A DNA stretch of 64,000 bases from Lentzea cavernae (lineage in GTDB: Bacteria; Actinomycetota; Actinomycetes; Mycobacteriales; Pseudonocardiaceae): positions 186,001-250,000 of the forward strand of contig NZ_BNAR01000002.1 of assembly GCF_014653695.1 (NCBI RefSeq), read 5' to 3'. The position numbers and the translations under genes are program-made. The notes below the pieces were generated by a model that saw only the letters and a list, made by a program, of their open reading frames with translations, had not been told where the DNA came from and searched no databases. Each line of letters starts with the position of its first letter. The stretch's first letter is position 1. Shown piece by piece: positions 1-8,966 of this stretch.

Positions 1-87
1 GCCCGGTCGTCGGCACCTCTGCGGCCCGAACCTGATCTTTCCGACTACACACTCATGCCGATCGGCGAGCGGCTGGGCGAACACTAG
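1..87 (+). CDS. C-terminal end of an unidentified protein (partial)
   Basis: The first frame is open from the window edge for 28 codons and stops with TAG at 85-87; the tail reads ...LMPIGERLGEH. It is too short to assign to a family. No start or ribosome site can be judged, so it could be a chance open stretch. If real, it converges on the DUF4407 gene that ends at 181. Confidence 0.25.
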   Translation, partial: ARSSAPLRPEPDLSDYTLMPIGERLGEH

Positions 88-180
88 CTCGCCGTAGTTG
101 AGCTAATCACGGCATGTCGTCGAGCCGACCAGCAACCTCCCATTGGGCCCAATGAACTGATTGGCGCCGAGGCGAGCGGT

Positions 181-1389
181 CTATCCCACATTGCGGATCC
201 GGCGCGCATCAAGGTCGATGACCTGGCCGAGCACTTCCTGCTTGTCCCTGTTCACTGTCTCAGTGAGTGATTCGAGGCGAGCGTTGAGAATTTCGACGAC
301 GGGTAGGTCGACGTCCTCTCTGTCGGCGACGTCGGAGACCACGCGGATTTGTTTGCGGAGCTCATCCAGTTCCCTCTCTCGAGGAACGTACTGCTCCCGG
401 ACGTGGATCAGAAGGTGGTACGCGTTCGCGGGCTGGATCCGCTGCATGCTCGCCAGCAGCGTTGGCAGGAACGAGATCAGCGCGAACATGCCCACCAGCG
501 TCCACACGGCCGTGTCCAGCGTGGCGTTCGACGCCCGCAACTCGGATAGCGCCTCAAGACGGGCGAGCAAACCGTCCGACGAGTCCCTGACATCGGCGAT
601 GGAAAGATCCATGGTTTGTGCAGCCGACATGTCGATCTGGTCGAGTCGACGGCGTATGTTGTCGCGCACCGCTGGATCCGTCGTCGTGGCAAGGTCTTCT
701 TCCAGCGGGAGCCGCCTCGCTCTCCTCTCTGCGTCCACCTTTTCCTGGATCTGCACGGTCCGCTCCAGCTGGGACACGACGAGCTGCTTTTCGATCTCAG
801 GCCGGAAGACGGCCAAGACCAACGGCACGGAGATGACGATGGCCGTGATGAACCCGAACACGACCTGGGGAAGCACGCTCAGCACTCTCTTCGCGCCGGT
901 TACCCTCCTCCCGCCGTGGCCGACAAGCGACACGACCGTCACCCGCTCCAGGACGAGGGCGAGAGCGCCGAAGGCCACCCCTCCGAGCGACCCTACGACC
1001 ATGCCGAACCCGAGCTGGCTCAGCGCCAGCCAGACCGATGCCCCCGCGACCAGCGCACTGACCAGCATGGAAGCACCGAGCGTGGTGTATCGGAGCCGGG
1101 TACCGGGAAGGTCGAGCAGCAGCGTGGGATCCGCGCCGGCGAGGGCGGACAGACTCCACCGCCGAGGCTGGTGACCTGTGTTCGATGAAGGAGTTCCGCG
1201 AAACGACGTGGGACGTGCGACTTCCACCCGCCAGACCTCGAACGGGCGATCGATCACGTGGTCACGCGCCGTCCTCACCGCTTCCGGACCGGCCCCGTAT
1301 TTCTCCATCAAGGTGGCGAACCTGCCGGAGATGCCGTCGGCACGCGCCGGCTTCGCCCGCACGCCACCAGAAATCTGATCATCGGGCAT
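181..1389 (-). CDS. DUF4407-like four-helix membrane protein
   Basis: A 402-residue protein. It has a basic soluble N-terminal region (about 1-100), two hydrophobic hairpins near residues 105-155 and 170-200, a long charged helical stretch rich in E/R/L (about 205-295), another membrane segment (about 298-320) and a charged C-terminal coiled-coil. This hairpin/coiled-coil/hairpin plan is that of the DUF4407 membrane family, whose function is unknown. Its ATG lies inside the end of the upstream GAF gene (11-bp overlap), so the two are probably translated together. The pair sits beside an integrase in less GC-rich DNA, which suggests cargo of an integrated element (inference). Confidence 0.6.
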   Translation of the reverse strand: MPDDQISGGVRAKPARADGISGRFATLMEKYGAGPEAVRTARDHVIDRPFEVWRVEVARPTSFRGTPSSNTGHQPRRWSLSALAGADPTLLLDLPGTRLRYTTLGASMLVSALVAGASVWLALSQLGFGMVVGSLGGVAFGALALVLERVTVVSLVGHGGRRVTGAKRVLSVLPQVVFGFITAIVISVPLVLAVFRPEIEKQLVVSQLERTVQIQEKVDAERRARRLPLEEDLATTTDPAVRDNIRRRLDQIDMSAAQTMDLSIADVRDSSDGLLARLEALSELRASNATLDTAVWTLVGMFALISFLPTLLASMQRIQPANAYHLLIHVREQYVPRERELDELRKQIRVVSDVADREDVDLPVVEILNARLESLTETVNRDKQEVLGQVIDLDARRIRNVG

Positions 1390-2293
1390 TGAAACTCCAC
1401 CACCCTCGGGGCGCCGGGCCCATGAGCTGGATCTCCGTCGCTGCGTCGGACAGGATCTGGCGCATCTCGTTCCCGGACAACTCGTTGAGCTTCATCGGTC
1501 CTGTCACCACGAGGCACCCGCTCGGTGCGCCCTGCGGGCCGAACACCGGGTTCGCCACCATCCCCAAGGGCCGTTCAGAGCCCATCAGTTCTCCCCAGCT
1601 CAAGCCGTACCTCTTCCGCTCGTCGAGCTGGATCCACCCGTCCGGTTTCAGCGGGATCGCCCGTTGGACGAAGTCGCGCCACTCCTCCGCGAGTAGTACC
1701 TGCTCGCTGACCGCGGTCCCGGCCAGACCTTTGCCGATCTTGTAGTACGGCTGGACGTTCGCGGTCGATGCACCGGCCCGAACCCCGTCAACCTTGCTCA
1801 GTCGCCGCCATGGCCAGAAGGAGGTGACTTGATAGTGGTAGACCGCGATCTCGTCCCATGGCGTGCCGAACTCGTCCACGATTGACGCGACGGTGGCGCT
1901 CAACGCGGCGCGGAGCCTGCGGTCGTAGGCCCGGATCTTGCTGTTCTGGATCGCCTGGTCGAACGATCGGACTGCGTCGTAGCAGACGAACATGGCGATC
2001 ACGATCACGCTCACGTATTGCAAAACGACGTGCGACTCCCACAGGCTCCTGCTGGGCAGGTTCAGTTGTGCGAGAGTGACTACGCTGCCCGCTAACGCAG
2101 TGATCGCCGCGCGAATCAGCCGAAAGAGAACCACCGGCGTAGTGTGGATCACGACTAGCGGTCGCGACCAATTTAGTTGCAAGAAAACACTTATCGCTCG
2201 ATCTCGGGCGTTGTCACCAGTCACGCCGCGCACGGCAGGGACAACACTGTCGCGGGTCGGGACACACGTTCCCACCTGCGAAAACCAAGACAA
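1379..2293 (-). CDS. Membrane-anchored GAF-like sensor protein
   Basis: About 304 residues if the TTG at 2293 is used; a GTG at 2224 giving 281 residues is a good alternative, and no convincing ribosome site separates them. Two hydrophobic segments (around residues 48-72 and 88-105) precede a soluble domain. In that domain the motif KIGKGLAGTAVSEQ, followed by beta-rich sequence ending in GCLVVTGPM, is typical of GAF domains. No kinase, cyclase or DNA-binding domain follows, so it probably senses a ligand or partner rather than signalling by phosphorylation (inference). It is translationally coupled to the DUF4407 gene downstream, so the two products may form one membrane complex. Confidence 0.5.
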   Translation of the reverse strand: MSWFSQVGTCVPTRDSVVPAVRGVTGDNARDRAISVFLQLNWSRPLVVIHTTPVVLFRLIRAAITALAGSVVTLAQLNLPSRSLWESHVVLQYVSVIVIAMFVCYDAVRSFDQAIQNSKIRAYDRRLRAALSATVASIVDEFGTPWDEIAVYHYQVTSFWPWRRLSKVDGVRAGASTANVQPYYKIGKGLAGTAVSEQVLLAEEWRDFVQRAIPLKPDGWIQLDERKRYGLSWGELMGSERPLGMVANPVFGPQGAPSGCLVVTGPMKLNELSGNEMRQILSDAATEIQLMGPAPRGWWSFNAR

Positions 2294-2564
2294 ATCAACA
2301 GAGAGGATGTCGTAGTGGAATCACTCGGGCTGGCCTGCCCCCAAATCAACTGACCGTGGTGTCCTTCGCCGGAGCTGCCATCCGGCCTGGGTGCTCTCAC
2401 GTACACGTCACCAGGCGGGCGGAGATACCTGATAGGAGCCAGTCGCCACAGGACCCATCTCTGTTCTTTCCACCTCGCCCGGCCCGATGCGCGCCTCCCG
2501 GCCAGGTCTCAGCGAACACGGACGACAGGTCTTAGAACGCCCCATCTGCACGACCGCACCCCAC

Positions 2565-2722
2565 GTCACGGTATTCGGCGGGGTTGACACCCACACCGAC
2601 GCCCACCATGCCGCGTCCTCGAACACCACGACCAGGTTCTCGGCGACGCCGAGTTTCCCACTCCGAGGGCTGCGACCGACTGCTCGACTGGCTATCCGGC
2701 TTCGACCGGTCGAAGTTGGTGT
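2565..2722 (+). pseudogene. IS110-family transposase fragment (N-terminal, frameshifted)
   Basis: One frame reads VTVFGGVDTHTDAHHAA, the conserved RuvC-like first block of IS110-family transposases (GVDTHKDxHxAA). After a frame change near 2655 the adjacent frame continues SEGCDRLLDWLSGFDR, matching the family pattern that follows (GYRxLLxWLxxFG). The remainder of the roughly 400-residue transposase, including its C-terminal serine domain, is missing. It is a dead remnant of an insertion. Apart from it, the 625 bases between 2294 and 2918 hold no gene I can support. Confidence 0.6.
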
Positions 2723-2975
2723 CTGAGAACGACTTCGTCGCACGAGTCGCGGCTGAAGTTTCGGCAGTCGCTTGCCCCCCGCCGACCGGCCCTCGGCATC
2801 GTCGCGCAGCAATCCTCGCGGGGAAGCGCCCTGACCAGCTTACAAATCCAGCCCTGACGCAAACCGTAAGACTCTCGAACCAGTTGTCCCGAAGAGACTT
2901 CCTTTCTGGAGTTAAGGGTTGCCAACGGCGCTCTTCATTTCAGCCAAGAGCGCCCTGCCAGGAGGGGCGTGCCCG

Positions 2976-3344
2976 ATGACTCCGCCAGTCCCATGGTCAT
3001 CTTCAGGATCACCAACGTCGCCCGACCCCATGCCAATGGCCGGGCAGGCCACCACCACCGAAGATCACACGGCAACGACCCAGCTGGCGGCGGCAGTGGT
3101 ACAGATCCTGTTCACACCCGCACAAGCAGCAGCGCAGCTCCAGGTACGGGAGTCCTGGCTGCGCAGACGAGCCGCCCGTCGAGCAGTGCCGTGCACCTTC
3201 CTGGGGAAGCACCTGCGTTTCTCTCAGGACGACATAAAGCAGATTGTGACTGCAGCGGCACAACCTCCGAACGCGGCTACCAATAAATCTCGTACAAGTC
3301 GCAGCGCAGCGCGTAGGCGCCCGGTACGAAATGAACACATATAG
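2976..3344 (+). CDS. Excisionase-like helix-turn-helix protein
   Basis: A 122-residue protein from the ATG at 2976, chosen because GGAGG lies at 2961-2965; an in-frame ATG at 2919 lacks one. The first 45 residues are low complexity and probably disordered. Residues about 46-95 (FTPAQAAAQLQVRESWLRRRAARRA ... FLGKHLRFSQDDIKQIV) form the winged helix-turn-helix of the MerR/excisionase fold: a helix that chooses the site, then a wing with the LGKHLRF strand. The tail is basic. It lies 81 bases upstream of the integrase in the same direction, the usual Xis-Int order, so it probably assists excision of the element. Confidence 0.65.
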   Translation: MTPPVPWSSSGSPTSPDPMPMAGQATTTEDHTATTQLAAAVVQILFTPAQAAAQLQVRESWLRRRAARRAVPCTFLGKHLRFSQDDIKQIVTAAAQPPNAATNKSRTSRSAARRRPVRNEHI

Positions 3345-3425
3345 GTTGCCCTTCCGCTGGAAATGAGCGTCCATCTACATGTGGCCAGTTGGCACATTCG
3401 ATGAGCACGACCCAAAGGAGAGGCA

Positions 3426-4562
3426 ATGGCTTGGATAGAGAGGCGGGGCTCTGTGTGGCGTGTTCGCTATCGCCTGGGCGACGGCACGATCTACACCGAG
3501 AACGGATACATCACGAAGACAGCGGCAGAAGACCGTGCACTGGATGTGGAGTCCGATCAACGAAGGAAACAGTTCGTCGATCCGCGTATCGAGAGGACCA
3601 CTATCGACGAGTGGGTTCGGAAGTGGTCTGACGCGCACAGCGTGAGGGTGGCCACGTGGTCGAAGTACGACTCGCACCTGCGAAACCACATCCTGCCGTT
3701 CTGGTCCGGCACCGCGCTCGGCGACATTGAGCGGATCGCGGTCAAGGGCTGGGTGAACAAGACACTGCGGTCGAAGCTCACCGACCCGAGCGCCCAGGAC
3801 GTTCTCAAGCTCTTCTCGCAGATCATCGGCGAGGCGGTCGACGAGAAGCTGATCGGTTCAAGCCCATGCCGGAAGCTGCGGATCGTCTTCGCCAGTTCAC
3901 CAGAGCGACCCCACGCCACCACGGACGAAGTGGACGCGCTCGCAGCACGGATGCACCCCGATGACGGCTTGATGGTGATCACCGCTGCCTACACCGGGCT
4001 GCGCTGGGGCGAGTTGGCCGGACTGCAGTGGATCAACACCCACCTGGACACGAGACCTCGCATCACCGTGGATCCCGAATTCGGCGCGCTGCACGAGGCT
4101 CGGGGACACAAGCCGACTCTTGGGCCACCAAAGACACCGGCCAGCGTCCGCCACGTGCACCTGCCGCCGTTCCTCGTGAACGAGCTACTCGCACATCGCG
4201 AACGCAATCCCGACTCGCGATTCGTGTTCCTCACGAGACGAGGCCTATCTCAACGTCGATGCAACTTCCGCACACGCGCTTGGTTGCCGGCCATCTCTGG
4301 CAACGAAGCGCTCGGCTGGGCGCCGCTGAAGGAGGGCATGGTTTTCCACGATCTCCGGCACACGCAGGAGACGTGGCTCATCGAGGACGACGTGCCACGT
4401 GTGCTGAGGCTGGAGCGGTTGGGACACAAGCGCAGTTCCACCGATGACCGGTATTCGCACGTAACCGAGGCGATGATCGGTAGGATGCTCGAACAGCTCC
4501 AGCGCCGATGGGAAATCGACGGCGGCTGGTCATGGAGTATGGAAGAATCTGACGAAGCCTAG
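3426..4562 (+). CDS. Tyrosine site-specific recombinase (phage/AICE-type integrase)
   Basis: A 378-residue integrase. An N-terminal arm-binding domain (about 1-50, starting MAWIERRGSVWRVRYR) and a SAM-like core-binding domain (about 58-150) precede the catalytic domain. The catalytic set is complete: R193 in TGLRWGEL, K236 in PPKTPAS, H308 and R311 in FHDLRHT, H334 in RLGHK and the nucleophile Y343 in DDRYSHV. AAAGGAG lies just upstream of the ATG. An intact enzyme beside a degraded IS110 copy implies the element was recently mobile or still is. The usual att site at the integrase end should fall in 4563-4750. Confidence 0.9.
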   Translation: MAWIERRGSVWRVRYRLGDGTIYTENGYITKTAAEDRALDVESDQRRKQFVDPRIERTTIDEWVRKWSDAHSVRVATWSKYDSHLRNHILPFWSGTALGDIERIAVKGWVNKTLRSKLTDPSAQDVLKLFSQIIGEAVDEKLIGSSPCRKLRIVFASSPERPHATTDEVDALAARMHPDDGLMVITAAYTGLRWGELAGLQWINTHLDTRPRITVDPEFGALHEARGHKPTLGPPKTPASVRHVHLPPFLVNELLAHRERNPDSRFVFLTRRGLSQRRCNFRTRAWLPAISGNEALGWAPLKEGMVFHDLRHTQETWLIEDDVPRVLRLERLGHKRSSTDDRYSHVTEAMIGRMLEQLQRRWEIDGGWSWSMEESDEA

Positions 4563-4750
4563 TAGATACCTACTACTTCACGAATGTGTTCAGCACCCGC
4601 GCTCCCAGATTGCTCCCAATCAGTAAGGGCACCTCGGCGAAAAGTACGTCGACAAGCCACCTGACCGGCACGTACGCACTGACCCGCCGATGAGTTTCAG
4701 TCGGGTAACACTTCCCATTTGGGAAAGGCTTGATGGTCCCTTAAGCGAAA
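4563..4750. other. Junction region after the integrase, candidate attachment site
   Basis: A 188-base non-coding stretch. It contains three short inverted repeats: AGTAG/CTACT just after the integrase stop, GATTG/CAATC near 4607-4620, and TTCCCA-TT-TGGGAA at 4712-4725 upstream of the methyltransferase. No tRNA 3' end is visible. By position this is where attL or attR would lie, but a direct repeat cannot be proved because the other element end is outside the window. The 4712-4725 palindrome could instead be an operator for the next gene. Confidence 0.35.
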
Positions 4751-5335
4751 ATGGAAAGAGTGACGACGCGAGAATTCTGGAACCGGCACGCCGCGACGTT
4801 CGACGACGAGCCGGACCACGGCCTGCGCGACCCGCTCGTGCGCGCCGCCTGGGCCCGGCTCCTCCAGCCCCTGGTGCCCGCCGGGTCGTCCGTGATGGAC
4901 CTCGGGTGCGGCACCGGCAGCCTGTCCGTGCTGCTGGCCGAGGCGGGCCACGAGGTGCACGGCCTGGACCTGTCCGAGCAGATGGTGACCGCCGCACGCG
5001 CCAAGGCGGCCGCGGCGAACCTGACCATCGACTTCGCCGTCGGCGACGCCTCCGACCCGAAGGGCTCGTTCGACGTCGTGCTGGCACGGCACGTGCTGTG
5101 GGCCTTGCCGGACCCGGCGGCAGCGCTCGAGAAATGGGTGTCGCTGCTCCGGCCGCACGGCGTTCTCCTGCTGGTCGAGGGCCGGTGGTCGACCGGAGCG
5201 GGACTGACCGCAGCGCAGACCAGGGAGCTCGTCCTCGGGGTGCGCGGGGAAGCCGAGGTCACCCCGCTCACGGCCGAGGACCTGTGGGGCCGGCGGATCG
5301 AGGACGAGCGCTACCTCGTCGTCAGCCGCCGGTGA
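4751..5335 (+). CDS. SAM-dependent class I methyltransferase
   Basis: A 194-residue single-domain methyltransferase of the Methyltransferase_11/25 type. Motif I is VMDLGCGTGSL (residues 48-58), followed by the acidic ribose-binding turn GLDLSEQM and the VVLARHVLWALPDP post-II region. The N-terminal FWNRHAATFDDEPDHG cap is common in small-molecule methyltransferases. The substrate is not predictable. The start is the ATG at 4751; a GTG at 4760 is also possible because neither has a strong ribosome site. Its 3' end overlaps the convergent TetR gene by 14 bases. Confidence 0.8.
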   Translation: MERVTTREFWNRHAATFDDEPDHGLRDPLVRAAWARLLQPLVPAGSSVMDLGCGTGSLSVLLAEAGHEVHGLDLSEQMVTAARAKAAAANLTIDFAVGDASDPKGSFDVVLARHVLWALPDPAAALEKWVSLLRPHGVLLLVEGRWSTGAGLTAAQTRELVLGVRGEAEVTPLTAEDLWGRRIEDERYLVVSRR

Positions 5336-5999
5336 GCATCAACCGCAGCGCGAACTCGAACCGCTCGTGTCCCTCACCGGAGTTCAGCTCGTCCACGTGC
5401 TCGACGACGTGCGGGAAGTGGCTCGCCGGCAGCATCCGCAACCGCTCGAGCACCTCACCCCGGTCCATCCCCCCGCGCAACGACGACTCGACCGTGTACG
5501 CGCTCACGTACAGCAGCACGGCGTCGATCGTCCACGCCGCCGATCGCGCCGGCACCCCGCCCGCCAGGAAGAGCGCGAGCATGCCCTCGGTGAGCCGGAG
5601 CGTGTCGAGGTTCGCCGGCGGAGCGGACAACGCGGCCCGCGCGATCCCCGGATACCGCAGGAACTGGTCGCGCAGCTGACAGCACACGTCAAGAACCTGC
5701 TCACGCCAGCGAGCAGCGTCGGGCACCGGCAGCGACACGTTCTTGCTGAGCGCGCCGATGAGCAGGTCGTCGAGCTCGGCCTTGTTGCGCACGTGCGCGT
5801 AGAGCGAGGCCGGCCCGGTCCGCAGCGCGGCGGCGACGCGGCGCATGGTCAGCGCGTCGAACCCCTCGGCCTCCACCAGCGCCAGCGCCGTGCCGACGAT
5901 GCGGCCGACGGTGATGGGTTCCTTGCGCGCCGGGGTCTGCTGCTCCAGCGCGGCGATCTGGGTCGCCCACTCCTCGCGTGACGAGGCCTTCCGGTTCAT
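5322..5999 (-). CDS. TetR-family repressor with C-terminal TetR_C_1-like domain
   Basis: 225 residues from the ATG at 5999. Upstream in-frame codons run through the operator region and were rejected. The helix-turn-helix is at about 35-80 (GRIVGTALALVEAEGFDALTMRRVAAALRTGPASLYAHVRNKAEL). The ligand domain resembles the tetracycline-repressor C-terminal family that controls efflux pumps. It is divergent from a 14-helix MFS exporter 54 bases away, and two identical palindromes lie between them, so it almost certainly represses the exporter and itself until a toxic ligand binds. Confidence 0.85.
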   Translation of the reverse strand: MNRKASSREEWATQIAALEQQTPARKEPITVGRIVGTALALVEAEGFDALTMRRVAAALRTGPASLYAHVRNKAELDDLLIGALSKNVSLPVPDAARWREQVLDVCCQLRDQFLRYPGIARAALSAPPANLDTLRLTEGMLALFLAGGVPARSAAWTIDAVLLYVSAYTVESSLRGGMDRGEVLERLRMLPASHFPHVVEHVDELNSGEGHERFEFALRLMLTGG

Positions 6000-6016
6000 G
6001 TCACCCACCCTACCAG

Positions 6017-6052
6017 TTGACCCGAACAGTGTTCGTGAGTAGAACAGTGTTC
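6017..6052 (+). promoter_or_regulatory. Promoter with two TetR operators; probable leaderless transcript
   Basis: Two copies of the odd-centred perfect palindrome GAACAGTGTTC lie at 6024-6034 and 6042-6052, 18 bases apart. A TTGACC at 6017-6022 and TAGAAC at 6040-6045 are spaced by exactly 17 bases. The predicted transcription start falls at about 6052-6053, which is the GTG start codon of the exporter. The first operator lies in the spacer and the second overlaps the -10 box, a classic repression layout. Confidence 0.75.
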
Positions 6053-7459
6053 GTGACCACCTACGTCGTACCACCGCGGTCGCTGCGAGAGGCGTGGATC
6101 GCCCTCGCCGGCCTGTCCGCGGTGTTCCTGTTCGAGATGCTCGACAACTCCATCCTCAACGTCGCCCTGCCCACGATCGGCCGCGACCTCCACGCCTCGA
6201 CCACCGCCCTGCAGTGGGTCTCGAACTCCTACGCCGTCGTGTTCGGCGGCCTGATGCTGGTGTTCGGCGCCGTCGCGGACCGCTTCGGCCGCCGCCGCGT
6301 GATGCTCGCCGGCCTCGCCCTCCTCGCCGTCGCGAGCCTCGCCACCCCGTTCGTCACGTCCGTGAGCGGCCTGATCGCCGTGCGCTCGCTGATGGGCGTC
6401 GCCGCCGCCATGACCACACCCGGCTCGATCGCACTGGCGTTCCGCCTGTTCCGGACCGACGACCTGCGCGTCCGCGCGATGACGCTCATCTCGACGGTCG
6501 GCCTCGTCGGCCTCGCGATCGGCCCGCCGCTCGGCGGGTTCCTGCTCGCCGTCGCCCCCTGGCAGGCCCTGCTGCTGATCAACGTCCCGATCGCCGTGCT
6601 CGCGTTCGCCGGAATCGGTCGCGGCGTCCAGCGCGACACCGACCTGCACCGCGGCCCCGCCGACTACCTCGGCGGCGTGCTCGGCACCGCGACCATCGTG
6701 CTCGCCCTCGTCGTCCCGTCCCTCTTCGCCGAGGGCTCCTGGCTGGCGTGGGTTGTCGCCGTGCTGACCGTTGTAGCCGCCGTCCTGTACGTCGTCCGTG
6801 CGCGCACGGCCAGCCATCCGTTGCTCGACCTCAGGCTCGTCGCTCACCCGTTGGTCTCCAGCGGTCTCGCCTACAAGGCCGCCACCGGACTGGCGGCCGC
6901 CGGGCTCACCTACCTCGTGACGCTCCAGTTGCAGCTCGACTGGGGCTGGTCCCCCGCGCTGGCCGCCGCCGGGATGCTGCCGCAGGTCGCGGTGCTCATC
7001 GCCGCCGGTCCGGTGGTGAACCGGTTCGTGGGGTGGGCTGGTCTCGACCGGGGTGTGCTGGTCGGCGCCCTCGCCGTCGTGGCCGGGCTGGCGGTGTACG
7101 CGCTGTTCGGCCGTCTCGGGTACGTGCCCGTGGCCGTTTCCCTGGTGCTGGTCGCCGTCGGCATCCGCGTGGTCGGTGCGGTCGCGGGGGTCAACGTCCT
7201 GAAAGGTCTGCCGGAGAACCGGACGTCGATCGGGGCCGCGCTGGTCGACACCGCGTCCCAGGTGACGTCGGCGGCGGGCGTGGCGGTCAGCGGCACGGTG
7301 CTGGCCGTGCTGTTCGCCGGTGGCATCGCGCAGCCGGGGTGGAGCGCGACGCAGACCGCGCAGTTCGAGCAGGCGGTCACGGTCGGCGGGCTCGCGCTGA
7401 CGGCGATGGCGGCGGCACTGGTCGGCTGGGCGTACTTCCGGGCGCGTCGCGCGCACTAG
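6053..7459 (+). CDS. MFS drug exporter, DHA2 (14-TM) family
   Basis: 468 residues from the GTG at 6053. The family motif A loop [12 protein letters not shown] follows the second helix, and [17 protein letters not shown] in the first helix is the DHA2 motif D1 signature. About 14 hydrophobic segments can be counted. It is a proton-coupled exporter of hydrophobic drugs or a self-made metabolite. An ATG further upstream lies inside the operator region and on the far side of the predicted transcription start, so it was not used. Control is by the divergent TetR protein. Confidence 0.85.
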   Translation: MTTYVVPPRSLREAWIALAGLSAVFLFEMLDNSILNVALPTIGRDLHASTTALQWVSNSYAVVFGGLMLVFGAVADRFGRRRVMLAGLALLAVASLATPFVTSVSGLIAVRSLMGVAAAMTTPGSIALAFRLFRTDDLRVRAMTLISTVGLVGLAIGPPLGGFLLAVAPWQALLLINVPIAVLAFAGIGRGVQRDTDLHRGPADYLGGVLGTATIVLALVVPSLFAEGSWLAWVVAVLTVVAAVLYVVRARTASHPLLDLRLVAHPLVSSGLAYKAATGLAAAGLTYLVTLQLQLDWGWSPALAAAGMLPQVAVLIAAGPVVNRFVGWAGLDRGVLVGALAVVAGLAVYALFGRLGYVPVAVSLVLVAVGIRVVGAVAGVNVLKGLPENRTSIGAALVDTASQVTSAAGVAVSGTVLAVLFAGGIAQPGWSATQTAQFEQAVTVGGLALTAMAAALVGWAYFRARRAH

Positions 7460-7478
7460 GCCGAATTACTCCGGAAAG

Positions 7479-7496
7479 TTCTTGCAACGCTTTGCC
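7479..7496 (+). promoter_or_regulatory. Possible LacI-family operator upstream of the amylase
   Basis: The stretch TTCTTGCAACGCTTTGCC contains GCAA/TTGC half-sites around a CG-containing centre, as in LacI-family operators. CTTGCA-type elements are known in actinomycete amylase promoters bound by maltose regulators. It lies about 56 bases before the amylase start. The match is imperfect. Confidence 0.35.
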
Positions 7497-7551
7497 TGGT
7501 GTGCGTGAGGGTGCTACCACCATGGGTGAACCCCTGCAGCAAGGAGACAAC

Positions 7552-8916
7552 GTGGTTTCCTCGGCTTCGCGCACCCTTCTAGCGGTGCTGCTGATCGTCG
7601 GTCTGTCCACACCGGTGCAAAGTCTTGCGGCGCCACCGGGCGCCAAGGACGTCACCGTCACCCTGTTCCAATGGCCGCTCGCCCGCGTGGCGTCGGAGTG
7701 CACGAACGTGCTGGGCCCCAAGGGCTACGGCTACGTCGAGGTCTCCCCTGCGACCGAGCACGTCCAGGGTCCGCAGTGGTGGACCAGCTACCAGCCCGTC
7801 AGTTACCGGATCGCCGGGCGGCTCGGTGACGAGAACGCCTTCCGGAACATGGTCAACGCCTGTCACAGCGCGGGTGTGAAGGTCATCGCGGACGCGGTGA
7901 TCAACCACATGAGCGCCGGGTCGGGCACGGGCACCGGTGGCACGAACTACTCCAAGTACAACTACCCCGGCGTGTACAGCGACTGGGACTTCCACTCGTG
8001 TCGCTCGCACATCAACAACTACCAGGACCGGTACAACGTCCAGAACTGCGAGCTGGTCGGTCTGTCCGATCTGGACACCGGTAGCGACTACGTGCGCGGT
8101 GCGATCGCCGGGTACCTGAACCGGCTGATCTCGATGGGTGTCGACGGGTTCCGCGTCGATGCCGCCAAGCACATGGCGGCGGGCGACCTCGCCGCGATCA
8201 AGGGCAGGTTGAGCAATCCCAACGTGTTCTGGGTGCACGAGGTCATCTACGGCTCGGGTGAGGCCGTGCAGCCCGGTGAGTACACGGGGTCGGGTGACGT
8301 GGACGAGTTCCGCTACGCCTACGACGTGAAGCGGGTCTTCCAGAACGAGAACCTGGCCTACCTGCGGAACTTCGGGCAGGCGTGGGGCTTCCTGCCCAGT
8401 GGTCAGGCCCGGCCGTTCGTCGACAACTGGGACACCGAGCGCAACGGGTCCACGTTGACGTACAAGGACGGTTCGACGTACACGCTCGCGAACGTGTTCA
8501 TGCTGGCATGGAACTACGGTGCGCCGCAGGTGTATTCGGGCTACGAGTTCAGCGACAAGGACGCCGGTCCGCCCGGTGGCTCCGTCTGCTACAACGGCGG
8601 CTGGAAGTGCCAGCACGCGTGGACGCAGATCGCGAACATGGTCGGGTTCCGCAACACCGTGGCGGGCACGGACGTGAACAACTGGCAGGACAACGGGTAC
8701 GACATGATCGCGTTCGGTCGCGGCAACAAGGGTTTCGTCGCGATCAACCGCGAGACGTTCGCGGTGAGCCGCACGTTCCAGACGGCGTTGCCGGCCGGGA
8801 GTTACTGCAACGTGCAGGAGAACGGTTGCGTCCGCGTGACCGTCGACTCGCAGGGCCGGTTCACGACGACGCTCGGCGCGGGCACCGCCCTCGCCCTGCA
8901 CGTGAACGCCCGCTGA
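7552..8916 (+). CDS. Secreted alpha-amylase, GH13
   Basis: 454 residues from the GTG at 7552, chosen for AAGGAG at 7541-7546 and because it begins a clean signal peptide ([26 protein letters not shown]). GH13 regions are visible: VIADAVINH (region I), GFRVDAAKH with nucleophile D203 (II), VHEVI with acid/base E230 (III) and FVDNWDTER with D294 (IV). Region IV has Trp293 where many animal and bacterial amylases have His. The length fits an actinobacterial amylase without a C-terminal starch-binding domain. It would hydrolyse starch outside the cell. Confidence 0.92.
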   Translation: MVSSASRTLLAVLLIVGLSTPVQSLAAPPGAKDVTVTLFQWPLARVASECTNVLGPKGYGYVEVSPATEHVQGPQWWTSYQPVSYRIAGRLGDENAFRNMVNACHSAGVKVIADAVINHMSAGSGTGTGGTNYSKYNYPGVYSDWDFHSCRSHINNYQDRYNVQNCELVGLSDLDTGSDYVRGAIAGYLNRLISMGVDGFRVDAAKHMAAGDLAAIKGRLSNPNVFWVHEVIYGSGEAVQPGEYTGSGDVDEFRYAYDVKRVFQNENLAYLRNFGQAWGFLPSGQARPFVDNWDTERNGSTLTYKDGSTYTLANVFMLAWNYGAPQVYSGYEFSDKDAGPPGGSVCYNGGWKCQHAWTQIANMVGFRNTVAGTDVNNWQDNGYDMIAFGRGNKGFVAINRETFAVSRTFQTALPAGSYCNVQENGCVRVTVDSQGRFTTTLGAGTALALHVNAR

Positions 8917-8923
8917 GAAATCA

Positions 8924-8958
8924 CCGGCTGTCCACCGCGAGAAGCGGTGGACAGCCGG
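8924..8958. terminator. Bidirectional hairpin between convergent amylase and protease genes
   Basis: A perfect 15-bp inverted repeat (8924-8938 with 8944-8958) around the loop GAGAA, starting eight bases after the amylase stop and ending nine bases before the protease stop. There is no long T tract, as is common for actinobacterial terminators. Confidence 0.8.
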
Positions 8959-8966
8959 GAGTTCAA

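Noticed and set aside
2408..2812. 134-codon minus-strand frame over the IS110 remnant
   Set aside because: The opposite strand encodes conserved IS110 transposase blocks, so the minus frame is a shadow.
4563..4750. tRNA gene as integration target
   Set aside because: No acceptor stem, T-loop consensus or anticodon arm can be drawn; only short hairpins are present.
5996..7456. Long open frame on the minus strand opposite the MFS exporter
   Set aside because: Its translation is rich in R, G, H, D and E without domain structure, a usual by-product of GC-rich third-codon positions; the plus strand gives a clear 14-helix transporter.
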